Below, piece by piece: positions 37,029 to 45,007 of a stretch of DNA of 64,000 bases; position 1 is the stretch's first letter, and every line of letters begins with the position of its first letter. The DNA lies in contig JAEXOO010000005.1 in NCBI GenBank assembly GCA_023439305.1, forward strand, positions 29,403 to 93,402, in the 5' to 3' direction. The notes under the pieces are model-generated. The model saw only the letters and a list, made by a program, of their open reading frames with translations. It did no database searches and had not been told where the DNA came from. The position numbers and the translations under genes are program-made. Origin of the DNA: Pseudomonadota bacterium (GTDB taxonomy: Bacteria; Pseudomonadota; Gammaproteobacteria; Burkholderiales; Burkholderiaceae_B).

Positions 37029-38369
37029 ATGTTAGATCTGAACCAATTACGCAAAGACCTGGATCCCCTGGTCCAGGGGCTGGCCAAACGCGGCGTGCCA
37101 TTCGACACCGAACGCTTCCAGCAGCTGGAGGCCCGCCGCAAATCCGTGCAGGTCGAAACCGAAACGCTGCAGGCCGAGCGCAATGCCCTGGCCAAGCGCA
37201 TCGGCCAGCTCAAGTCCAAGGGCGAGGACGCCAGCGCCGAATTGGCTCAGTCCCAGCAGATTCCAGTGCGACTGAAGCAGCTTGAACAAGACCTGGCCGA
37301 TGTGCAGGGCGAGTTGTCTTCTTGGTTCGCTACTATTCCCAACTTACCGCACGAGAGCGTGCCGGTCGGCGCCTCCGAAGACGACAACGTCGAGGTGCGC
37401 CGCTGGATTCCGGGCGCCAAGGACGAGCAGGGCAATCCTGCCCATATCGCCTTCACGCCGCGCGATCATGTGGAGCTGGGCGAACAGTTGGGTCTGGATT
37501 TTGACGCTGCGCGCAAACTGTCGGGCGCTCGCTTCATGGTGTTGCGCGGCCAGATGGCCCGCCTGCACCGCGCTCTGGCGCAGTTCATGCTGGACGTGCA
37601 GACCACCGAGCACGGCTACACCGAGTGCTACACCCCCTACATCGTCAATGCCTCGACTTTGTACGGTACCGGCCAGTTGCCCAAGTTCAAGGACGACATG
37701 TTCTGGGTTACCAAGGGCGGCCAGGACAGCGAGTCTGTGGACGAGGGCGAAGGCAAGCCTGAAGACCTGTACTTGATTTCTACTTCGGAAATCACCCTGA
37801 CGGGCACTGTCCGCGATGAGATCATTCCTGGTGAGCAGTTGCCGCTGCGGTTGACGGCCCATTCTCCCTGCTTCCGTTCCGAGGCCGGCAGCGGCGGCCG
37901 CGATACGCGCGGCATGATCCGCCAGCATCAGTTCGACAAGGTTGAAATGGTGCAGATCGTGCACCCCGAAAAGTCCTACCAGGCGCTGGAAGAAATGCTG
38001 GGCCATGCCGAGCATGTGCTGCAGGCATTGGGCTTGCCGTATCGCGTCGTTCAACTGTGCACGGGCGATATGGGTTTTTCCTCGGCCAAGACCTACGACC
38101 TTGAAGTGTGGTTGCCGGCGCAGAACACCTTTCGCGAAATCTCGTCGGTATCCAACTGCGAGGCTTTCCAGGCTCGTCGTTTGCAGGCGCGTTTCCGCGC
38201 CGACAGCAAAGCCAAGCCCGATTTCGTGCATACCTTGAACGGTTCTGGCCTGGCCGTAGGCCGCGCATTGGTTGCCGTGCTGGAAAACTATCAGCAGGAA
38301 GATGGTTCCGTGCTGATCCCTGATGCCCTGCGCCCTTATATGGGCGGTTTGGAGCGCCTGGCTATCTAA
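37029..38369 (+). CDS. serS: Seryl-tRNA synthetase
   Basis: Charges tRNA-Ser. 446 residues: N-terminal coiled-coil arm (to ~110), class II motif 2 (FRSEAGSGGRDTRGMIRQHQ) and motif 3 (GSGLAVGRALVAVLENYQ). ATG 37029. Confidence 0.97.
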   Translation: MLDLNQLRKDLDPLVQGLAKRGVPFDTERFQQLEARRKSVQVETETLQAERNALAKRIGQLKSKGEDASAELAQSQQIPVRLKQLEQDLADVQGELSSWFATIPNLPHESVPVGASEDDNVEVRRWIPGAKDEQGNPAHIAFTPRDHVELGEQLGLDFDAARKLSGARFMVLRGQMARLHRALAQFMLDVQTTEHGYTECYTPYIVNASTLYGTGQLPKFKDDMFWVTKGGQDSESVDEGEGKPEDLYLISTSEITLTGTVRDEIIPGEQLPLRLTAHSPCFRSEAGSGGRDTRGMIRQHQFDKVEMVQIVHPEKSYQALEEMLGHAEHVLQALGLPYRVVQLCTGDMGFSSAKTYDLEVWLPAQNTFREISSVSNCEAFQARRLQARFRADSKAKPDFVHTLNGSGLAVGRALVAVLENYQQEDGSVLIPDALRPYMGGLERLAI

Positions 38370-38408
38370 TGCCATGTAGGGCCGCCCAGGGTTGGGGCGG
38401 CAGACAGC

Positions 38409-38448
38409 AAAATGGGCTGACGACCGTACTGGTCATCAGCCCATTTTC
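38409..38448. terminator. Rho-independent terminator after serS
   Basis: Near-perfect hairpin: AAAATGGGCTGA (38409-38420) with TCAGCCCATTTT (from 38436), loop near GTAC. Symmetric, so it can also serve the convergent small gene. Confidence 0.9.
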
Positions 38449-38474
38449 ATTGCATGCGGGCATGCAGGTCGCGA

Positions 38475-38789
38475 TCAGTCATCCCAATAGCGTTCCTGCT
38501 GCTTGCGCCAACGCTTGTAGGCCCGTTTCTGCTCTTTGCGCCATTGTTTGTGATGGCGTCCGTACTCTACATAGCCAGGGCGGTAGACATATCGGGGTTC
38601 GTGGTAGACCACGGGCGGCGGCGCCACGTACACCGGGCGTTCCACGACGTGGACGGGCGGGCGGTACACAGGTCCGAAACCGAAGCCAGGGACGCCCACA
38701 TTAATATCGACGTTAACGCCACCGGCAGACGCAGTGCCTGCGCCCAGCGCCATCAGCGAGGTCAAGCCAGCCAAAAGTAGTTTCTTCAT
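38475..38789 (-). CDS. Small exported basic protein
   Basis: 104 residues. Signal peptide (MKKLLLAGLTSLMALGAGTASA), a Gly/Val strand (GGVNVDINVGVPGFGFGP), a Pro/Tyr/Val-rich middle and a Lys/Arg/Trp-rich tail (HKQWRKEQKRAYKRWRKQQ). Similar YXPP/basic-tail proteins are common and uncharacterised. ATG 38789 has AGGTG upstream; a GTG at 38798 is less likely. Confidence 0.75.
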   Translation of the reverse strand: MKKLLLAGLTSLMALGAGTASAGGVNVDINVGVPGFGFGPVYRPPVHVVERPVYVAPPPVVYHEPRYVYRPGYVEYGRHHKQWRKEQKRAYKRWRKQQERYWDD

Positions 38790-38970
38790 GTGCTGCACCT
38801 ATAGTGATTCAAGGTGCGGCTATTGTGGCCGAGAATACTCAGGGTAAACGTTAGGCAATCCTGGCAAAGCAATTCCAAACGCTACAGCGCTTGGATGACC
38901 CATGCGTACGGTTTACCTTTGTTTACATGTACAGGCCCACACCCGAATAGGCGTGAGCCTGCCGTCAAGG

Positions 38971-39387
38971 TCAGAAAGTATGGCGCTGGATCTGGCGCTG
39001 GCGCAGTAGATGCCGGTCATGATTGGAGTGCAACTGACGACCATGGCTGGTGTAGGCCTGCATGTGCAGGCGTGGCACGCGCCGATCATGGCTGGGTTCA
39101 GGCTCGGCTTTGGGGGTGGAGCTGGTGTAGAGCACCCAAAGAATCAAGGAGGCCCAGAACATCAAAGAAATAATGCCGACCAGTCCGCCGTGCAAGGAGG
39201 CGTAGCCTGTGGCAGTTGATGCCTGGATGTGCAGGATATCCGAGATGACAGGGGCGTTGCCCAGAGCCTCCACGACCAGACTGCCTGGAATGCGGTAGAT
39301 CCAACGCACCGTTTCCAGGATTTCGACCAGACTGTAGGAGCCGTCGCCGTTGGCGTCAATGACCCATTGGAAGGTTTGGATTTGCAT
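38971..39387 (-). CDS. Membrane protein with a single EF-hand-like loop
   Basis: 138 residues. Near the N-terminus is VIDANGDGSYSLVEILE, matching the EF-hand loop DxNxDGxxxxxE. A hydrophobic helix follows (GIISLMFWASLILWVLY), then a His/Arg-rich soluble tail. AAAGGAG precedes ATG 39387, which is preferred over an in-frame ATG at 39429. Function unknown; calcium binding is inferred from the loop alone. Confidence 0.7.
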   Translation of the reverse strand: MQIQTFQWVIDANGDGSYSLVEILETVRWIYRIPGSLVVEALGNAPVISDILHIQASTATGYASLHGGLVGIISLMFWASLILWVLYTSSTPKAEPEPSHDRRVPRLHMQAYTSHGRQLHSNHDRHLLRQRQIQRHTF

Positions 39388-39687
39388 GACAACTCCTTTG
39401 GAAAAATCCGGCGGCCTGGCCGGAATCACAAGGACTGCCCCTTGGGGCAGGGCTGCAATGCATTAGGGAGTGTTGAATCCACTATAGACTTGCGTGGAGT
39501 TCGAGACAAGCAAATGGTCTCAAAATAAAGGGTAAACCCTTGAATGAAAAGAATTTTCCTTTTTTGAGTATGCTGCGTCGCGGTATTTTTCAGTAGCGCA
39601 GCCTATCATCTGGTGAATTTACCGCTTGCCAGTCCTTGCAGCCTATCGTATATTTATGGGCTAGCTTGTAGCAATGCAGCTAGTCGC

Positions 39688-39777
39688 GGACAGGTGGCAG
39701 AGTGGTCGAATGTACCTGACTCGAAATCAGGCGTACGTGCAAGCGTACCGTGGGTTCGAATCCCACCCTGTCCGCCA
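39688..39777 (+). tRNA. tRNA-Ser (anticodon CGA)
   Basis: 90 bases with encoded CCA. The acceptor stem GGACAGG pairs with CCTGTCC; the anticodon arm CCTGA-CTCGAAA-TCAGG has CGA at 39722-39724; the long variable arm GCGTACGTGCAAGCGTACC fits the type II tRNA-Ser shape; the T arm is GTGGGTTCGAATCCCAC. Confidence 0.97.
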
Positions 39778-39811
39778 TTATTCAGTTCAAAGCAGTACAA
39801 AGAAGTCTACA

Positions 39812-39846
39812 GAACCCGCATGTTTAAAAGCATGGCGGGTTTTTTG
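39812..39846 (+). terminator. Rho-independent terminator after tRNA-Ser
   Basis: ACCCGCATG pairs with CATGGCGGGT (one bulge), loop TTTAAAAG, followed by a T-run. Confidence 0.82.
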
Positions 39847-40154
39847 TCGTCTATTGATTAGGGTTGCGTGTAAGGCAAAATGCCCGATTGGACAAAACAA
39901 GTTCGGTCATTGCTTCAATTTGCGCGCGCGCTCAGTATTTCTTTGACTTTGACGGTTTACCCGGTTTTTTCATCGAGGACGGAGCCGGGTAGGTTCAATC
40001 AGCAGGACGCCAGCACTGAATTCTTTCTCCTCAGTCTTATACAGGCCAGTTTTCACCTGACGATGGGTTATGGTGACGTCTCCAGTGACTATCTGCGCGG
40101 TCGCCGTTTGGAGTTTGACGAAGCGACTGGCATTGCATGAATCCAAGGTCTTCT

Positions 40155-41072
40155 ATGCGTGATCTCAATGATCTGTATTACTTTGTCCAGGTCGTCGATC
40201 ATGCCGGCTTTGCGCCGGCTGGTCGTGCGTTGGGGATGCCCAAGTCGAAGCTGAGCCGGCGCATTGCCTTGCTGGAAACCGCTCTGGGCGTACGCTTGAT
40301 CCAGCGCTCCAGCCGAAGCTTCGCCGTGACCGAGATCGGGCAGGAATACTATCAGCGCTGCCTGGCTATGCTGGTGGAGGCGGGCGCGGCTCAGGAGGTC
40401 ATCGACCGGATCCACGAGGAGCCTCAGGGCGTGGTCCGCCTGAGTTGTCCCATGGCCTTGCTGGGCTATCAGGTGGGCGGCATGCTGGCGCGTTTCATGC
40501 GGCAGTACCCGCGCATTCAACTGCAAGTGGACAGTACTAATCGTAGGGTCGACCCGATTCAGGATGGATTGGATATTTCGTTGCGTGTTCGTTTTCCACC
40601 CTTGGAAGATAGCGGCCTGATCATGAAGCGATTGGGGGAAAGCATTCAGTTTCTGGTGGCCAGCCCCAGGCTGGTGCAGGAGATGGGCGGCCTGCCGCAG
40701 GCGGCGGATCTGTCGCGCTGGCCCGTGTTGGGGGACGGTCGGCTCCAACGCGGCGAGAACTGGCAGTTGCAGGGGCCGCAGGGCGAGGAGCTGCAGGTGC
40801 ATTATCTGCCGCGCATGGTCTGTGAAGACCGCATTACTCTGCGCCTGGCGGCATTGGAAGGCGTAGGCGTGGTGCAGCTTCCCGCCATGATGATTCTGGA
40901 TGATCTGCGCAGCGGGCGGCTGGTGGATGTGATTCCGGGGTGGAAGCCGCGTGCGGGCGTCGTTCACGCCGTGTTTCCGTCCCGACGGGGTCTGGTTCCC
41001 GCGGTTCGGCTGCTGCTTGAGTTTCTGGCGCATGAGTTTGCCATCGTCCAGGCCCAGATCGAGCAGGTCTAG
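40155..41072 (+). CDS. LysR-family transcriptional regulator
   Basis: 305 residues: N-terminal winged helix (LNDLYYFVQVVDHAGFAPAGRALGMPKSKLSRRIALLE) and an effector-binding domain. Start 40155 gives the usual M-x-DLNDL N-terminus and has AAGG upstream; 40137 is an alternative. No divergent gene; the downstream EamA transporter is a possible target, 195 bases away. About 300 bases upstream (39847-40154) hold no gene I can support. Confidence 0.92.
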   Translation: MRDLNDLYYFVQVVDHAGFAPAGRALGMPKSKLSRRIALLETALGVRLIQRSSRSFAVTEIGQEYYQRCLAMLVEAGAAQEVIDRIHEEPQGVVRLSCPMALLGYQVGGMLARFMRQYPRIQLQVDSTNRRVDPIQDGLDISLRVRFPPLEDSGLIMKRLGESIQFLVASPRLVQEMGGLPQAADLSRWPVLGDGRLQRGENWQLQGPQGEELQVHYLPRMVCEDRITLRLAALEGVGVVQLPAMMILDDLRSGRLVDVIPGWKPRAGVVHAVFPSRRGLVPAVRLLLEFLAHEFAIVQAQIEQV

Positions 41073-41267
41073 AGCAATTTCAGTCAGGCTTGTTTTATCG
41101 TCCTAAAAAAAGAACGTTGAAGTCAAAAATAGCGGTCTATCCGGCATGTCGTTGCGCTTTTAAAGTGGATGCCAGGGCTTTCTTCTGAAAGCGGGTAGCG
41201 ACAGTCGCGTGCAGGCAAGTGAACTGCAGAGCCCATTACTATTTTTCAGCGTCTTTAGGATAGAAAA

Positions 41268-42089
41268 ATGAATGCCAAACTTGCGGCTGCCGCGGCAGCC
41301 ATTCTCTGGGGCTTTACCTACGTGCTGACCACAACGTGGCTTCCGCCTCACCCTTTGTTTCTTGCGGCGTTTCGAGCCGTGGGGGGCGCTCTGGTCTTGC
41401 TGGCGATTGTTCGCTGTGTGCCGCCGCGTGTATGGTGGGGACGGCTTTTTGTGCTGGGTACGCTGAACGCGGGTTTGTTCTTTGGCCTGTTCTTTGTGGC
41501 GGCTACTCGTCTGCCCGGTGGCGTGGCGGCCATTTTCCAGGCTTTGACACCCTTGGCCGTGATTTTCATCGCCTGGGGCGTTCTGGGATCCAGGCCCACG
41601 GCGACCAAGATCGGCTCAGTTCTGCTGGGGGCTTTGGGGGTGTCTTTGGTTGTGCTGTCCAGCCAGGCCCAGCTGGATTGGATCGGCATCGCCGCTGCGG
41701 TCGGCAGCATGCTGGCGATCGCCACGGGCGGCGTCTTGTTGAACAAGTGGGGGCAGCCTCCCATGCCGTTGCTGGGATTTACAGGTTGGCAATTGCTGAT
41801 TGCCGGTGTTGAGCTGGTTCTGGTCGCCGTGTTGGCGCAGGATATGCCAGCACAGTTGAATACCGCCAATATTCTGGGGCTGGGCTTGTTGGCCGTCGCA
41901 CTGACAGCGGTGCCGTTTGCGCTCTGGTTCGGCGCCATCGAGCGCGCCGGCGCCGTGGCGGTGGCGCCATTCATGCTTTTGGTGCCTGTAACGGCTTTTG
42001 TGCTCGACGCTCTGGTCAAAGGCGATCAGCCGACCAGCCTGCAATTGGTGGGGGCGGCCCTGGTGTTGGGAGGCTTGATGCTGAGCTAG
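41268..42089 (+). CDS. EamA/DMT-family transporter
   Basis: 273 residues, about ten hydrophobic helices in two repeats. EamA marks are AAILWGFTYVLTT near the start and GGVAAIFQALTPLAVIFIAWGVLG; second repeat VAVAPFMLLVPVTAFVLDALVKGDQP. Probably exports metabolites or amino acids. Confidence 0.9.
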   Translation: MNAKLAAAAAAILWGFTYVLTTTWLPPHPLFLAAFRAVGGALVLLAIVRCVPPRVWWGRLFVLGTLNAGLFFGLFFVAATRLPGGVAAIFQALTPLAVIFIAWGVLGSRPTATKIGSVLLGALGVSLVVLSSQAQLDWIGIAAAVGSMLAIATGGVLLNKWGQPPMPLLGFTGWQLLIAGVELVLVAVLAQDMPAQLNTANILGLGLLAVALTAVPFALWFGAIERAGAVAVAPFMLLVPVTAFVLDALVKGDQPTSLQLVGAALVLGGLMLS

Positions 42090-42222
42090 AAGGCAGCGGG
42101 CGCGCCGGGCAATAAATCTACCCGTCATGTCCGCAATACGGTGACGCAGGATTGACTCTGTTCGCTATTCGACAGCAGCCAAGTTATTGTTCCATCGTTT
42201 ACAACAGACGCAAGAGGGTGCC

Positions 42223-42600
42223 ATGCAAGCTTTGAAAGGAATAATGTGGCTGATGCTGTTGCAGCTGGCCGGAGAGGCGCTGGCGCATGCGCTCAGGCTG
42301 CCGTTTCCTGGGCCTGTGGTGGGGATGTTGCTGCTGGTGTTCGCTCTGTATTTCCCCATGGTGCGAGAGCCCGTGAAGGTGAGCGCCGGCTTTCTGCTGT
42401 CCCATCTGTCCCTGTTGTTTGTGCCGGTTGGGGTCGGAGTCATCACCCATCTTGATCTGCTGCGCAATTTTGGCTTCAAGCTTGCGCTGGTCATTGTGGT
42501 GTCGGTCTGGGCCGGCATGGCGGTGACAGTGCTGCTGGTGCGCAACCTGATTCGTGAACAGTATGGCCAGGCAGAGAGGGAGGGCAGTCGCAATGCCTAA
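42223..42600 (+). CDS. lrgA: LrgA/CidA-family holin-like protein
   Basis: 125 residues with four helices; motifs QLAGEALAHALRLPFPGPVVGMLLL and LSHLSLLFVPVGVGVITHLDLL are those of LrgA/CidA. It forms an inner-membrane unit with LrgB, affecting murein hydrolysis and organic-acid transport. ATG 42223 follows AGAGGGTG. Confidence 0.9.
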   Translation: MQALKGIMWLMLLQLAGEALAHALRLPFPGPVVGMLLLVFALYFPMVREPVKVSAGFLLSHLSLLFVPVGVGVITHLDLLRNFGFKLALVIVVSVWAGMAVTVLLVRNLIREQYGQAEREGSRNA

Positions 42601-43318
42601 TTTTGTACAGCTCTGGGTGTATCTTTCGTCAGAACCTTTGTTCGGGCTGACCGCCACCATTGCCGTGTATGTCGTGGCGCATGGTCTGTATGTGCGCTCC
42701 GGCCAGGCAGCGTGGGCCAACCCGGTCTTGTGGTCGGTGGTGGCCCTGGGAGCGGGCTTGATGATCACGCAAGTGCCGTACCCCACGTATTTTGCCGGTG
42801 CGCAGTTCATTCACTTTCTGTTGGGGCCTGCCGTGGTGGCGCTGGGGTTTCCGCTTTGGGAGCGGCGCGCCGAGTTGCGGCGCGGGTGGGGGCGCTATTT
42901 GCTGGCGGCGCTGGCCGGTGGCGCGACTGCTGCAACCGTGGCCGTGGTACTGGGCTGGGCGCTTGGTCTGCCGGATGAGGTGCTGCGCTCGCTGGCGCCC
43001 AAGTCTGTCACTGCTCCGGTGGCCATGGGCATTGCCGAAAAAATAGGCGGCGTGCCCGCCCTGGCTGCGGTATTTGCAGTGTTGACCGGACTGGTCGGCG
43101 CTTTGTCCGCTCGTTTCCTGTTTCGTATCCTGGGGGTGGGCACTAGTAATGTGGAGTGGGTGGCCCGGGGTTTTGGCCTGGGCACGGTGTCCCACGGCAT
43201 TGGCGCGGCGCGCGCCTTGCAAGTGGATGCGGATGCGGGCGCCTATGCGGGTCTGGCGCTCAGTTTGCAGGTGCTGTTGGCGGCTTTGTTGATGCCGCTC
43301 ATTGCACGCTGGTTCTAA
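42593..43318 (+). CDS. lrgB: LrgB/CidB-family protein
   Basis: 241-residue membrane protein. LrgB signature near the C-terminus: APKSVTAPVAMGIAEKIGG, then GTVSHGIGAARAL. Overlaps lrgA by 8 bases; the two are coupled. Confidence 0.92.
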   Translation: MPNFVQLWVYLSSEPLFGLTATIAVYVVAHGLYVRSGQAAWANPVLWSVVALGAGLMITQVPYPTYFAGAQFIHFLLGPAVVALGFPLWERRAELRRGWGRYLLAALAGGATAATVAVVLGWALGLPDEVLRSLAPKSVTAPVAMGIAEKIGGVPALAAVFAVLTGLVGALSARFLFRILGVGTSNVEWVARGFGLGTVSHGIGAARALQVDADAGAYAGLALSLQVLLAALLMPLIARWF

Positions 43319-43373
43319 CTAGCGAGTAAACTCAAGGCTTCAGTTCTCTGTCGTCAACACTCACGAGGTGCAC

Positions 43374-44156
43374 ATGCTGAAAGGTAAACGGGCAGTAGTT
43401 ACGGGATCCACCAGTGGTATCGGCCTGGCCATGGCGGCTGAGCTGGCCAAGGCCGGGGCGGACGTGGTCATCAACGGCTTTGGCGATGCGGACGCCATCG
43501 AGCGCGAACGCAGCGGGTTGGAATCCAAATACGGCATCAAGGCCTATTATCTGAATGCAGACTTGAGTGACGCCCAGGCCACGCGCGACTTCGTCGCCAA
43601 GGCGGCGCAGTTGCTGGGTGGCCTGGATATTCTGGTTAACAACGCCGGTATCCAGCACACGGCGCCTATCGAAGACTTCCCGGTAGACAAGTGGAATGCC
43701 ATCATCGCCCTGAATCTGTCGGCGGTATTCCACGGTACGGCGGCGGCGTTGCCCATCATGCAAAAGCAAGGCTGGGGCCGCATCATCAATATCGCTTCGG
43801 CGCATGGCCTGGTCGCTTCGGTATTCAAGTCGGCTTATGTAGCGGCCAAGCACGGCGTTGTAGGCCTGACCAAGGTCACGGCGTTGGAGAACGCCGGCAA
43901 GGGCATTACGTGCAACGCCATTTGTCCGGGCTGGGTTCGTACGCCGCTGGTGGAAAAGCAGATTGAAGCCATCAGCCAGCAAAAGGGCATCGATATCGAA
44001 GCGGCTGCGCGCGAGCTGCTGGCAGAAAAGCAGCCCTCGCTGCAGTTCGTCACGCCCGAGCAGCTAGGGGGTGCCGCCGTGTTCCTGGCGTCGGATGCTG
44101 CCGAACAGATGACAGGCACGACACTGAGTCTGGATGGCGGCTGGACCGCTCGCTGA
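43374..44156 (+). CDS. bdhA: 3-hydroxybutyrate dehydrogenase
   Basis: Short-chain dehydrogenase oxidising 3-hydroxybutyrate to acetoacetate in polyhydroxybutyrate breakdown. 260 residues: TGSTSGIGLAMA cofactor motif, NNAGIQHTAP, catalytic SAH...YVAAKHGVVG, and GWVRTPLVEKQI typical of the enzyme. GAGG before ATG 43374. Confidence 0.9.
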   Translation: MLKGKRAVVTGSTSGIGLAMAAELAKAGADVVINGFGDADAIERERSGLESKYGIKAYYLNADLSDAQATRDFVAKAAQLLGGLDILVNNAGIQHTAPIEDFPVDKWNAIIALNLSAVFHGTAAALPIMQKQGWGRIINIASAHGLVASVFKSAYVAAKHGVVGLTKVTALENAGKGITCNAICPGWVRTPLVEKQIEAISQQKGIDIEAAARELLAEKQPSLQFVTPEQLGGAAVFLASDAAEQMTGTTLSLDGGWTAR

Positions 44157-44180
44157 TCGCGGCGAATCTGGTATGTTTAT

Positions 44181-44213
44181 GGACGGCGGGCATCAGCCCG
44201 CCGTCCGTTTTTC
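44181..44213 (+). terminator. Rho-independent terminator after bdhA
   Basis: GGACGGCGGGC (44181-44191), loop ATCA, GCCCGCCGTCC (44196-44206), T-run. Confidence 0.9.
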
Positions 44214-44230
44214 AACGAAGGATAAAGCGC

Positions 44231-45007
44231 ATGTTGCTGTTGCTGTCGCCAGCCAAGAAGCTGGATTACGATTCCCCTGTACGCACCAATCTCAGCTCCC
44301 AGCCTCTGTTCGTAGAGCAGGCGCAGCCTCTGATTGATATTTTGCGTACTCAGTCCGAGGACGATATCGCCGGATTGATGAAGCTCAGCCCCGATCTGGC
44401 GCGCTTGAATGTACAGCGCTACCACGAATGGGAGCCGGTGTTTGATCGCTCCAACGCACGTCAAGCAGTGCTGGCTTTCAATGGCGATGTATACGAAGGC
44501 ATGGCGGCTCAGGACCTGTCGGACAAAGACTTGAAGTGGGCGCAGGATCATCTGGTGTTGCTCAGTGGCCTGTATGGCGCCTTGCGGCCGCTGGACCTGA
44601 TGCGGCCCTATCGGCTGGAAATGGGCACGCGCTTGAAGAATCCGGCTGGTGCTACCTTGTATGCGTATTGGGGCAGCCGTATTGCCGACTACCTGAATGA
44701 GCGCCAGGAAGGCAAGTCGGCCCCGGTAGTGCTGAATCTGGCGTCCGAAGAGTATTTCAAAGTCGTCGACAAGAAGGTGCTGCGCGCCCGCGTGGTGCAG
44801 TGCGTATTCCAGGACGAAAAGAACGGCGCCTGGAAAGTCATCAGCTTTTATGCCAAGAAGGCGCGCGGCCTGATGGCGCGCTATGTCATTGATCACCGTA
44901 TCCAGAAAGTCGAAGGTCTGAAAGCTTTCGATAGCGAAGGCTATGTCTACCAGCCTGACCTGTCCACCGACGATAAACTGGTCTTCCGCCGTCCCGAGCA
45001 GGCTTAA
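44231..45007 (+). CDS. yaaA: Peroxide-stress protein YaaA (DUF328)
   Basis: 258 residues; limits free iron and DNA damage under peroxide stress. Signature LLLLSPAKKLDYDSP at the start, AFNGDVYEGM, LSGLYGALRPLDLMRPYRLEMG and SFYAKKARGLMARY. Its stop overlaps that of the convergent membrane-protein gene. Confidence 0.94.
   Translation: MLLLLSPAKKLDYDSPVRTNLSSQPLFVEQAQPLIDILRTQSEDDIAGLMKLSPDLARLNVQRYHEWEPVFDRSNARQAVLAFNGDVYEGMAAQDLSDKDLKWAQDHLVLLSGLYGALRPLDLMRPYRLEMGTRLKNPAGATLYAYWGSRIADYLNERQEGKSAPVVLNLASEEYFKVVDKKVLRARVVQCVFQDEKNGAWKVISFYAKKARGLMARYVIDHRIQKVEGLKAFDSEGYVYQPDLSTDDKLVFRRPEQA

Noticed and set aside
39880..40140. 86-codon open frame upstream of the LysR gene
   Set aside because: No family, no ribosome site, unconserved-looking composition.
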